Of a stretch of DNA of 21,155 nucleotides, positions 14,690-21,155 are shown one piece after another; the first letter of the stretch is position 1, and each line of letters starts with the position of its first letter. The translations under genes were made by a program, and so were the position numbers. The notes beneath the pieces were generated by a model. The model ran no database searches. It saw nothing but the letters and a program-made list of their open reading frames with translations, and was not told the origin of the DNA. The DNA is from Limiplasma sp031556335 (GTDB lineage Bacteria > Bacillota > Clostridia > Christensenellales > Aristaeellaceae): assembly GCA_031556335.1 (NCBI GenBank), contig JAVBTE010000209.1, positions 1 through 21,155 on the forward strand. The letters are read 5' to 3'.

Positions 14690-15358
14690 TCAGTCGTATT
14701 CGGCCCAGATCACGCAGGGGCCGCTGTTCATTCCCTCCACCAGCCAGGGGGAAACCACGATGCGGGAAAGACCCCCAAGGGGCGCGTCCAGCTTCATTTC
14801 CTCGATGATGATGAACTTGGGAAGGGAGGCTTTTTCAAAAAACACGTTGTGGGCCTTCATGGTGTCGTCCAGGGAGTTGATGCAGGCGATGGAGGGCACG
14901 TCGGTGCCGATCATGCGCAGACCCGGCAGCTTTTGGTGGATGAAGGCCGCGGCCTCCATGGAAAAGCCGGGGCAATGGGCGGAGAACCGCGCCGGCTCGT
15001 TTTGGCGAATGTGTTCCACACCGAAGCGCACCAAAAGGGCTTCCACTTCCGGGCTTGCGTTCAGGCCGGAGAGCAGGGCGGGGGTGACGACCGTGTCGTC
15101 CGGGGTGCCGGTCATGTCCAGCACAAGCACCCGGGAATAGATCAGGTCCCGGGGTTGAAAGGCGTCCAGGCCCGTGCCGCCCGCAAGCACGTGGGCCGCT
15201 GTGTCCAGATGGGTACCCGTGTGGTTGTACACCTGCAAAAACTGCACGTTGGCCCCGGTGTCCGCAATGGACATGAACTCCGTAACCCTTGGGGCGGGAA
15301 TGGCCGGAGGGCGGGGGGCCGTAACGCTCATGGGGTAAGACAGCCAACGGGTTTCCAT
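14690..15358 (-). CDS. Cyclase-family (kynurenine formamidase-like) metal hydrolase
   Basis: A 222-residue protein of the PF04199 'cyclase' family. Its metal-binding signature is complete: HTGTHLDTAAH (46-56), with H46, H50, D52 and H56. Members are metal-dependent amidohydrolase-like enzymes, including kynurenine formamidase. In sugar-acid operons their reaction is usually not established. Opening of a sugar lactone made by the operon's oxidoreductase is a reasonable guess, but unproven. The ATG at 15358 follows AAGGAG by seven bases; 27 in-frame upstream residues have no comparable ribosome site. It lies 84 bases after eda, with a hairpin between, and 75 bases before the binding-protein gene. 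Confidence 0.85.
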   Translation of the reverse strand: METRWLSYPMSVTAPRPPAIPAPRVTEFMSIADTGANVQFLQVYNHTGTHLDTAAHVLAGGTGLDAFQPRDLIYSRVLVLDMTGTPDDTVVTPALLSGLNASPEVEALLVRFGVEHIRQNEPARFSAHCPGFSMEAAAFIHQKLPGLRMIGTDVPSIACINSLDDTMKAHNVFFEKASLPKFIIIEEMKLDAPLGGLSRIVVSPWLVEGMNSGPCVIWAEYD

Positions 15359-15391
15359 GGAATCACTCCTTTTGGGAATCGACAAACAGGC

Positions 15392-15410
15392 TTCTTTCCG
15401 CCGGAAAGAA
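15392..15410 (-). other. 8-bp hairpin between eda and the cyclase-family gene
   Basis: TTCTTTCC (15392-15399) pairs with GGAAAGAA (15403-15410) around GCC. CAGG (15387-15390) and CCTG (15415-15418) can add four outer pairs. It lies in the 84-base gap after the eda stop. No U-tract follows, so an mRNA processing or stability element is more likely than a terminator. Confidence 0.45.
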
Positions 15411-15442
15411 ACAACCTGCCGATGAATAAGCGAGTCCAAAAA

Positions 15443-16120
15443 TCAGGGGATGTCCGCCAGGTTCTTTTTGGCCTCCTGCACAATGGAAATGAAGGTGGCC
15501 ACCTGCTTGGTGATCCAGCCCAAGCCTTCTTTTTCGATCTTCGGGAAATCCATAAAGGTTCTGGCCCCGGAAACGGCGCAGGCCCCGCAACGGATGAACT
15601 CCCCGGCGTTTTGCTCGGTGATGCCGCCGGAGGGGATCAAATTGACCTCCGGAAACACCATGCGCAGGTTGGTCATGTATTTGGGCCCGCCCAAAGAACC
15701 CGGAAAGATTTTGACCGCGGTGGCCCCATGCCGCATGGCCGTGAAGCATTCCGTGGCCGTCAGCGCGCCGGAAAAGACGGGAACCTGGTAGCGGTTGGCC
15801 ACGTCCATCACGTCCTCGATGACGCAGGGGTTGACGATGATGCTGCCGCCGTGCAGGATCACTTCCCGGGCGGAGCATGCGTCCAGCACGGTGCCCGCCG
15901 CCACGTGCATTTTTCCTTTGAAGTGGGAAGAAATCGCCTCGATGGCCTCCAGCACGCCGGGGGTGGTCATGGTGACCTCCACGGCCCGGGCGCCGCCGTC
16001 GTACATGGCCTGTGCATAGGCGACCCAATCGGCCTTTTCATGCAGTTTGATGCAGGGAAGAACGCCGGTTTCCTTGATGTCCACCATTACACGTTCCCGA
16101 AGGGAAGAATCGTTTCTCAT
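15443..16120 (-). CDS. eda: KDPG/KHG aldolase (Eda family)
   Basis: A 225-residue class I aldolase of the Eda family, which splits 2-keto-3-deoxy-6-phosphogluconate (or 4-hydroxy-2-oxoglutarate) into pyruvate and glyceraldehyde-3-phosphate (or glyoxylate). The Schiff-base lysine is K137 (AVKIFPGS), the catalytic Glu is E48 (AVEVTM), AAGTVLD spans 74-80 and the phosphate-binding loop PSGGI spans 163-167. The substrate-carboxylate Arg of E. coli Eda (LRT) is replaced here (MTT), so the preferred substrate may be a KDPG relative. It is the first gene of the long operon. The ATG at 16120 has AGAGGA seven bases upstream. Confidence 0.9.
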   Translation of the reverse strand: MRNDSSLRERVMVDIKETGVLPCIKLHEKADWVAYAQAMYDGGARAVEVTMTTPGVLEAIEAISSHFKGKMHVAAGTVLDACSAREVILHGGSIIVNPCVIEDVMDVANRYQVPVFSGALTATECFTAMRHGATAVKIFPGSLGGPKYMTNLRMVFPEVNLIPSGGITEQNAGEFIRCGACAVSGARTFMDFPKIEKEGLGWITKQVATFISIVQEAKKNLADIP

Positions 16121-16147
16121 GTTTTTTTCCTCTGTTATACTGTTCGG

Positions 16148-16163
16148 TTGTCCAGCTGTCCAA
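16148..16163. promoter_or_regulatory. Candidate operator just downstream of the eda promoter
   Basis: TTGTCCAGCTGTCCAA is an imperfect dyad (TTGnnCAGCTGnnCAA) centred about 15 bases after the predicted transcription start. A repressor bound there would block the operon. The in-operon FadR-type regulator is the natural candidate protein. This is inferred from position and symmetry only. Confidence 0.5.
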
Positions 16164-16176
16164 CAGGTTTAAACTG

Positions 16177-16205
16177 ATTATAAAATACACGGGATGATTT
16201 GTCAA
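16177..16205 (-). promoter_or_regulatory. Perfect sigma-A promoter for the sugar catabolic operon
   Basis: On the minus strand, TTGACA (16205-16200), 17 bases, then TATAAT (16182-16177) match consensus at every position. Predicted transcription starts near 16170, giving a leader of about 50 bases before eda. The leader contains the candidate operator. Confidence 0.88.
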
Positions 16206-16242
16206 CACTATTTTTACATGGGAACGAACGAAGCCGCAGGGC

Positions 16243-16271
16243 TTGCGGCAGCTTGGTTTTTCCGATACAAT
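16243..16271 (+). promoter_or_regulatory. Likely promoter of the alkylation repair gene
   Basis: TTGCGG (16243-16248), 17 bases, then TACAAT (16266-16271), about 60 bases before the ATG at 16331. A short stem (GCCGCA 16233-16238 with TGCGGC 16244-16249) overlaps the -35 element. Confidence 0.55.
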
Positions 16272-16330
16272 AACGGAGAAGAATATTCCCTGTGAAGCGA
16301 AAAAATGAATCCGATAAGGGAGGCCCGCCC

Positions 16331-17038
16331 ATGACCTTCGATGAAGCAATGCAGGAATTGCAGGCGCTGGGAACAGAGCGCACCAGGAAAATTTACGCGG
16401 CCAACGGCGCCCACGAGCCCCAATTTGGCGTGGCCACCGGAGACATGCGCAGCCTTGCCAAAAAAATCAAAAAAGACCAGGCCCTGGCGGAAAGGCTGTA
16501 TGCCACGGGCAACTATGACGCCATGTATTTCGCCGGGATGATTTTGGACCCCAAAGCCATGACCCCGGCGGATTTTGACCGCTGGATGGACGCGGCGTAT
16601 TTCTTTATGCTTTCCGATTATGTGGTGGCGGTTTCCCTGGCGGAGACGGCCTTTGCCCAGGAGGTGGCGGACCGCTGGATTGACAGCGGCGCGGAATTGC
16701 GTATGTCCGCCGGTTGGGCCTGCTATGCCTGGCTTTTGGGCTCCCGGCCCGACGGCGAGTTTGACCCCGAAAAGCTCCGCGCCATGCTGCGGCGGGTGCA
16801 ACAAACCATTCACGTAGAGCCCAACCGCGCCCGGTATTCCATGAACAATTTTGTGATCTCTGTGGGCATTTCCTACCTGCCCCTTCACGGGGAGGCGGTG
16901 GAGGCAGCCAGGGCCATCGGCAAGGTGAAGGCGACCACAGGCCGGGGCGCCTGCATGGTGCCCCTGGCGGAAGAGTACATTCGAAAGGCGGCGGAAAAGG
17001 GCAGACTGGGCTTCAAGCGGAAGAATGTGAGGTGCTGA
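16331..17038 (+). CDS. DNA alkylation repair protein (AlkD-like HEAT-repeat family)
   Basis: A 235-residue, largely helical protein of the DNA alkylation repair family (PF08713, AlkC/AlkD relatives), which excise alkylated bases by wrapping DNA in a HEAT-like solenoid. It matches a clostridial subtype. FGVATGDMRSLAKKIKKD (32-49) corresponds to the family N-terminal segment, NYDAMYFAG lies at 61-69, SAGWACYAWLL at 126-136, and MNNFVISVGI (171-180) plus a Cys-ending basic tail close the protein. The E. coli-style Trp/Asp catalytic pair is not obvious by eye. The ATG at 16331 has GGGAGG seven bases upstream; a GTG at 16292 in frame is less well placed. It is divergent from the sugar operon and not obviously related to it. 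Confidence 0.82.
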   Translation: MTFDEAMQELQALGTERTRKIYAANGAHEPQFGVATGDMRSLAKKIKKDQALAERLYATGNYDAMYFAGMILDPKAMTPADFDRWMDAAYFFMLSDYVVAVSLAETAFAQEVADRWIDSGAELRMSAGWACYAWLLGSRPDGEFDPEKLRAMLRRVQQTIHVEPNRARYSMNNFVISVGISYLPLHGEAVEAARAIGKVKATTGRGACMVPLAEEYIRKAAEKGRLGFKRKNVRC

Positions 17039-17135
17039 GCTTTTAGGAGCCGTCGCCCCTGAATCTCTATACTCAGGGTACCCCTGATCTCCTCATGACC
17101 AAAGCGGTTTACGATGGTACCGGAATCGATCATAC

Positions 17136-17167
17136 AACGGGAGCCTCTCATTTAGGCGGCTCCCGTT
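17136..17167 (+). terminator. 10-bp hairpin after the alkylation repair gene
   Basis: AACGGGAGCC (17136-17145) pairs perfectly with GGCTCCCGTT (17158-17167) around 12 bases. GCCT/AGGC inside the loop offers an alternative pairing. No T-run follows, so its role as a terminator is uncertain. Confidence 0.4.
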
Positions 17168-17242
17168 CAGACCGCAGACCAAGGTGACGTCGGTGGTCTT
17201 ATTGATGAAATGAAATACCCCCCGGAATTATTATCATTTCCC

Positions 17243-17272
17243 CAAATCTTTTTTGCCTCTAAAAAAGATTTG
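17243..17272. repeat. 12-bp AT-rich inverted repeat
   Basis: CAAATCTTTTTT (17243-17254) and AAAAAAGATTTG (17261-17272) are perfect inverse copies around GCCTCT. It sits about 25 bases upstream of the candidate promoter of the large surface protein gene. It might be a terminator for upstream transcription or a protein-binding dyad. Confidence 0.55.
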
Positions 17273-17295
17273 TCACAATCCCTACTTTTGGGTTA

Positions 17296-17324
17296 TGGAA
17301 AAAACAGGTCAACTTCTGTATACT
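17296..17324 (+). promoter_or_regulatory. Candidate promoter for the large secreted protein
   Basis: TGGAAA (17296-17301), 17 bases, then TATACT (17319-17324). The -10 is good and the -35 is weak. Transcription would start near 17331, giving a leader of about 115 bases. Confidence 0.4.
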
Positions 17325-17444
17325 ACAAAACATAAAAAAATTGCGCAATATCCTTCCTCATTCCCTGGTTTTCATTTCTTTCTTGGCTGGCCTTCATGTT
17401 TGGCCCCATCGGCGTCCCCATCATTCTTCAGGAGACAACAAAAA

Positions 17445-20400
17445 ATGAAAAAACGGTTGTTTTCATTGTGGTTGGCTTTGCTGTTCACACTTATGCCCGG
17501 GCTCCAAAGCGCATCCTTATCCGAAAGCGAGCTTGCGCCACCTGGGGTGCCTGCGGTTTCTGCTGTATCCGCGCCGCCTGCGGTGCCCACCGAGGCGCCC
17601 ACTCCGGCGCAGGGCGAGGCCCTGCCAACGCCTGCCGCCGCGCTCGCCTCCGTTCCCTATGCCCCGCCCGCCGAGTTCCTTGAAACTCCGCCAGCGGCAC
17701 CCGCCCTTTTTGCCGCCTCGCAGCCCTTGCCACAAGCCATTATCGTCAGCGGCTTGGAGAACAAAACCTATGGCGACGATCCCTTTTCTTTGGTCGCATC
17801 GCCGGACCCAATCGCGCAGCTTGACCGGTTTTCCTACCATTCCAGCAACCCGGCCGTAGCGGAGATCAGCGCGGCGGGGCAAATCACCCTCAAAAGCGGC
17901 GGTACCGCAACCATTTCCGTGACAGAGCCCGGAAACGACGACTACGCCCCCTACGTGTGGACAAAGCAGCTGACCGTCGCCAAACAAAGCCTGAAAGTAT
18001 CGGTGGGCAGCGAAAGCATCACCTATGGCGATCCCTTGCCCGCGTGGTCGCTGACGTACGCGGGCTTTGTCAACGGCGAGGATGAAAGCGATTTGGACAA
18101 GCGCCCCAGCGTCTGCCCCGCCGTCACCGGCAAGCTCGGCGCAAACGCCGAAGGCTATATCCTACGGGCCTCCGGGGGCCTCTCCAACCGGTATGCGTTT
18201 GTTTATGAAAGCGGCCTGCTCCACGTCGCCAAAAAAGACGTTGCGGTTTTAGGCCTTGCCGTGTATGACCGGGAATACCAAAGCGGCCGGCGAAACGCCG
18301 TGGTCCAGAACTTTGGCTATTCCATCCAGGGAATGCTTGCGGGCGACGATGTCAAAATCGACATGGACGCGCTCACGGCGGAGTTTGACAACGACGCGGC
18401 AGGCAACCACAAAAATGTGACGATTTCCGGCATCGCCCTGGCCGGGGCGGACCGGAACAATTACAACCTGACCGCCACAACGGCTTGCGCCACCGCCAGC
18501 ATCAAAGCCGGGCTGTCGGCCCAGGAGGTGGCCACGGCCATCTCCGTCATTCCTCCGCTTTCCCCAACCCCTGTCCGCATGGAAATGCCCGCCGTGCCGG
18601 AAGGCTTCACGGTCGGCATCGAAGTTTCCTCCCACCCCGCCGTTCATTTGGACGGCAGCCTGTCTCCCGTTGATTTCGATGCCTACGCCGCTTTGGTTTT
18701 TCGCGTCACAAAAGTTTCCGACGGGTCCTTTGGCTTCACCTATGCGCTGGCCTTCACCTTGCCCGCCACGGCGAAACACATGGTCACGGTCACCGCAACC
18801 GACGGCGGCGCGGTCCTGGGCGGCGGCGCCTTTCCGGTCAATCTTCCCGTCGCGCTCTCCGCCATCCCTTCTGCCGGCTACCAGTTTGATGGCTGGTACG
18901 AGCACGGCGAGGCCGTCTGCGGCGAAGCCGCCTATTGCTTTGCGGCCACAGCCGACCGAACCTTGGAAGCGCGGTTTCGGCCTTCCTCCCTGCGGCTGAG
19001 CAAAAGCTTTCTGGTGCTGAAAAAGCTGGAATGCAGCCAGCTGGAGGCCTACACCCCCGGCGCTTTGCAAAGCACGGCCGATGTGGAATGGAAAAGCTCA
19101 AACGAGGGCGTCGCCACCGTGGATTCCAGCGGACTCGTCCTTGCCACCGGCATGGGCTCCGCCATCATCAGCGGTTATTCCCAGGAATTGGACATCGCCG
19201 GCGAATGTCGGGTGGACGTTACGGAAGCGCCCGTGGGCGGCACGGTGCAAGGGGTGCGGCTTTTGCAAACCGCCGTGGCTTGCAACGCGCTCAGCACCGC
19301 CTATGCGCAAATTCCGCTCCAATTGATCCTCGCGCAAAACATGGCCCTTGCCAATGCCTCTGGCGACGATTTTTTTCAACACCCAGTGGCCCAAAGCATC
19401 CGCTCCGCCACGCTTTTGAACGATCCAGGCAGATATTTCACCACCCGGATCCTGGACGATCGGTATGTGCAGCTGATTCCGTCGGAGGCGCTGAAAACCG
19501 CCAGAGTGACCTCGCTGAAAACCCGGCTTTCGGTGGACGTGGACGGCGCCACGTTCACCACGAACGAGCTGACCCTGAAAATTGCGAGAACCAAGCCAAC
19601 CCTGAAAGCAGCCGCCATCAAATTCAACAGCTTTTTCCCCAGCCAGCCGGTCCCCGTCTCGGTCACGTCCTCCATCGGAAACGTAACCGGCGTCCGCCTG
19701 CTGGACGTGCTGGACGCCCCTTTGGTGATCTTTGACGAAAACGCCGGAACGCTTTGCCTGCAACATTCCGGCAGCAAACCCAAAAGCCTTTGTTTGCGCG
19801 TCACGGTGGATGCCTTCGCCGACCCCTTTGACGTACCCCTGCGGGTATCCACGGCGATGGCAAAACCCACCGTCAAGCTGAGTGCCCGCTCTGTCACGAT
19901 GTACCAGTCCGCCACATTGCGGGTGACAGGGCCGCGCATTTCTGGCCTTTCCATTGCAAATCACGACGATTACACCGTTACCAGCCCTGACCCAGACGGC
20001 TTGTTTACCTTGCGCTACATGGGCGAAGGCGTCGTTCCCCTCAGCAGCGCCCTGCAACTGGCGGTTTATTTTCACGGCACGGACCAAACCCTGTTGCTGC
20101 CCCTGACCGTCAAAAAGCCGCCTACCGGAAACCCGAAGGTGGTCTTATCCCCCGCCGCCGTTACGCTGAACCAATATACCCAAACGGACCAGGTAACGGT
20201 CCAAGTGTCCACGACCCCGGTGGACGCACCCATGCCAAGCATCACAGGCGACACGACCCTGTTTGACGTCGCCACGGCGGACAAGCAGCTCACCCTTCGG
20301 CTCAAGCCGGAAACCGTCAGCGGAAAAAGCTACAAATTGAACGTAGGCGGGGCGCTGCTTACCGTCAGGGTGCTCAACCAGCCGCCCCAAGTGAAGCTGG

Positions 20401-20966
20401 CGGCGAAAGGAAAGCTGGACGTGATCAACCCGGAAAGCCTCCTGACGCTGACGCCGGCTTTCACCGGCTGTCACTACGGGGGCGGCGCGGTGACGGTAAG
20501 CCATGAGGATTTTGAAATTTCCGGCTCCACTCCCTCCGGCGTCGTCACCCTGCGGATGAAGGACATCGCCGAAAAAAGCAAAACGCGGCAGTCTCTTGCC
20601 ATTACCTATTCCACCCCGGGCGGCGATATCGTTTCCGCCTCTGTTCTGGTAACCCCCGCCCAGAGCAAGCCCAAGCTGTACCAAAGCAGCAAGCAGCTCT
20701 TTTTGCAGCGCAATGACGTGTACAGCGAAGCAGTCCTGGATATCGCCATCCTCAGCCCCGGGTCAGCCACCATCGCCGATGTGCGGGTGAATGCCAAACA
20801 CGCCCACCTGTATGATGTGCGGAAGGTTCAAAATGGCACGTATGCCTTAGGTTTTAAAGATCACGCCATCGGCAATGTGGGCAAGGGGGCCGCCATCCTG
20901 CTGGATGTATACGCAAGGGGGACGGCTGTGCCGGTTCCGATCAAAGTGAGCGTCGTCATACAATGA
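17445..20966 (+). CDS. Large secreted multi-domain Ig-like/MBG/Big-2 protein
   Basis: A 1173-residue exported protein. A signal peptide (1-23) is followed by a Pro/Ala-rich spacer (about 31-95). Then come Big/MBG-type beta domains (about 98-180, and 182-262 with SITYGDPLPAWSLTYAGF), a YDG-type domain (about 265-353), and an InlB-like segment (about 445-511, AGYQFDGWYEHGE). A Big-2 domain follows (about 514-594, VEWKSSNEGVATVDSSGLV). From about 716 to the end there are roughly five diverged ~90-residue beta repeats, opening near 716, 806, 895, 979 and 1074 (compare KPTVKLSARSVTMYQSATLRV with NPKVVLSPAAVTLNQY). There is no catalytic domain, LPXTG motif or C-terminal membrane anchor, so it is probably secreted or loosely wall-bound. 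The ATG at 17445 has AGGAG upstream and begins a clear signal peptide; 64 in-frame upstream residues lack one. Confidence 0.85.
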   Translation: MKKRLFSLWLALLFTLMPGLQSASLSESELAPPGVPAVSAVSAPPAVPTEAPTPAQGEALPTPAAALASVPYAPPAEFLETPPAAPALFAASQPLPQAIIVSGLENKTYGDDPFSLVASPDPIAQLDRFSYHSSNPAVAEISAAGQITLKSGGTATISVTEPGNDDYAPYVWTKQLTVAKQSLKVSVGSESITYGDPLPAWSLTYAGFVNGEDESDLDKRPSVCPAVTGKLGANAEGYILRASGGLSNRYAFVYESGLLHVAKKDVAVLGLAVYDREYQSGRRNAVVQNFGYSIQGMLAGDDVKIDMDALTAEFDNDAAGNHKNVTISGIALAGADRNNYNLTATTACATASIKAGLSAQEVATAISVIPPLSPTPVRMEMPAVPEGFTVGIEVSSHPAVHLDGSLSPVDFDAYAALVFRVTKVSDGSFGFTYALAFTLPATAKHMVTVTATDGGAVLGGGAFPVNLPVALSAIPSAGYQFDGWYEHGEAVCGEAAYCFAATADRTLEARFRPSSLRLSKSFLVLKKLECSQLEAYTPGALQSTADVEWKSSNEGVATVDSSGLVLATGMGSAIISGYSQELDIAGECRVDVTEAPVGGTVQGVRLLQTAVACNALSTAYAQIPLQLILAQNMALANASGDDFFQHPVAQSIRSATLLNDPGRYFTTRILDDRYVQLIPSEALKTARVTSLKTRLSVDVDGATFTTNELTLKIARTKPTLKAAAIKFNSFFPSQPVPVSVTSSIGNVTGVRLLDVLDAPLVIFDENAGTLCLQHSGSKPKSLCLRVTVDAFADPFDVPLRVSTAMAKPTVKLSARSVTMYQSATLRVTGPRISGLSIANHDDYTVTSPDPDGLFTLRYMGEGVVPLSSALQLAVYFHGTDQTLLLPLTVKKPPTGNPKVVLSPAAVTLNQYTQTDQVTVQVSTTPVDAPMPSITGDTTLFDVATADKQLTLRLKPETVSGKSYKLNVGGALLTVRVLNQPPQVKLAAKGKLDVINPESLLTLTPAFTGCHYGGGAVTVSHEDFEISGSTPSGVVTLRMKDIAEKSKTRQSLAITYSTPGGDIVSASVLVTPAQSKPKLYQSSKQLFLQRNDVYSEAVLDIAILSPGSATIADVRVNAKHAHLYDVRKVQNGTYALGFKDHAIGNVGKGAAILLDVYARGTAVPVPIKVSVVIQ

Positions 20967-21032
20967 GCCGGAAAATTCCCGGGCCTATGAAACGCCATGC
21001 GCTTCACCCTTCTCCCATATCCCCCGCCCGGT

Positions 21033-21155
21033 CTACTTTTCAATCCCAAACAACCGCGCCGTGCCCGGCTGCATCCGAATTTTCAACATTTCTTCTTTAT
21101 CGTGGAACGCAAACGCCGTGGGCAGCTCTTTGGGGTACAGGCAGGTCACATGTTT
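21033..21155 (-). CDS. 3' end of a minus-strand gene, possibly a glycoside hydrolase
   Basis: An open frame enters from the right edge on the minus strand and ends at TAG (21033-21035). The last 40 residues include CLYPKELPTAFAFHDKEE and end MQPGTARLFGIEK. A C-terminal beta-strand phrase of the kind 'x-ARLFxI' is common at the ends of alpha-galactosidase-like and other glycoside hydrolases, but 40 residues do not permit a family call. It converges with the large secreted protein gene across a 66-base gap in which I see no strong terminator. Confidence 0.6.
   Translation of the reverse strand, partial: KHVTCLYPKELPTAFAFHDKEEMLKIRMQPGTARLFGIEK

Larger units (their letters stand above)
17039..17444. 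other. 406-base stretch without a convincing gene
   Basis: This gap separates the alkylation repair gene from the large secreted protein. It contains competing small stems (CCCTGA 17057-17062 or 17082-17087, each able to pair with TCAGGG 17073-17078), a 10-bp hairpin at 17136-17167, an AT-rich 12-bp inverted repeat at 17243-17272, a candidate promoter at 17296-17324, and a 120-base leader with the palindrome ATTGCGCAAT. Short open frames here lack start sites with ribosome signals. Confidence 0.6.

Noticed and set aside
14660..16177. 505-residue plus-strand frame across the cyclase-family and eda genes
   Set aside because: It spans two well-supported minus-strand genes and their gap, and has no recognisable domain.
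16885..17151. 88-residue minus-strand frame partly in the gap after the alkylation repair gene
   Set aside because: About half is a shadow of the repair gene. The gap part looks mildly protein-like, but it has no ribosome site or known motif.
17178..17330. Plus-strand open stretch (GDVGGLIDEMKYPPELL...) in the same gap
   Set aside because: It lacks an upstream start codon with a ribosome site and overlaps an inverted repeat and a promoter; possible remnant, but not supportable as a gene.
17253..17444. 64-residue upstream extension of the large secreted protein
   Set aside because: It has no ribosome site, would place the signal peptide internally and covers the candidate promoter.
20967..21032. 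Possible terminator between the large secreted protein and the convergent partial gene
   Set aside because: I found no stem longer than a few base pairs and no T-run in these 66 bases.

Overview
The window is GC-rich bacterial DNA. Strong AGGAGG-type ribosome sites, tight gene overlaps, an ECF sigma/VWA pair, a membrane Na+-decarboxylase beta subunit and an RbsABC-type sugar importer all fit a clostridial member of the Bacillota, perhaps a gut anaerobe. That taxonomic call is an inference from gene style, since no rRNA or other marker gene is present. The first 34 bases are a pure C run, probably an assembly or read-end artefact.

Left part (35-2516, minus strand): a short operon read from a perfect consensus promoter (TTGACA-17-TATAAT, 2488-2516). 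It encodes a Na+-transporting decarboxylase beta subunit, a small OadG-like membrane subunit, a two-helix membrane protein of unknown function and a universal-stress-protein-like protein. No carboxyltransferase or biotin subunit is in view. Divergent from it (2668-5122, plus strand) lie an ECF sigma factor and an overlapping gene for a membrane-anchored VWA/YfbK-like protein whose cytoplasmic N-terminus looks like an anti-sigma segment. Strong hairpins at 5176-5260 separate this pair from the next, convergent operon.

Middle (5297-16205, minus strand): an apparent eleven-gene sugar or sugar-acid catabolic operon with a second perfect promoter (16177-16205) and a candidate operator just downstream of it. 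In transcription order: KDPG-type aldolase (eda), cyclase-family hydrolase, sugar-binding protein, ABC ATPase, two permeases, Gfo/Idh/MocA oxidoreductase, FadR-type GntR regulator, enolase-superfamily acid-sugar dehydratase, PfkB/KDG-kinase-like protein and class II aldolase. The proposed route is import of a monosaccharide, oxidation, lactone opening, dehydration to a 2-keto-3-deoxy acid, phosphorylation, and aldol cleavage to pyruvate plus a triose phosphate. The kinase has lost both PfkB signature residues, which questions the phosphorylation step. Hairpins lie on both sides of the binding-protein gene and may set its separate mRNA level.

Right part (16243-21155): a divergent DNA alkylation repair (AlkD-like) gene, then about 400 bases with no convincing gene but several inverted repeats. 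Next comes a 1173-residue secreted multi-domain protein (MBG/YDG/InlB-like/Big-2 domains, then about five diverged ~90-residue repeats). The 3' end of a minus-strand gene runs off the right edge. I saw no tRNA, rRNA, CRISPR array, insertion sequence or origin.
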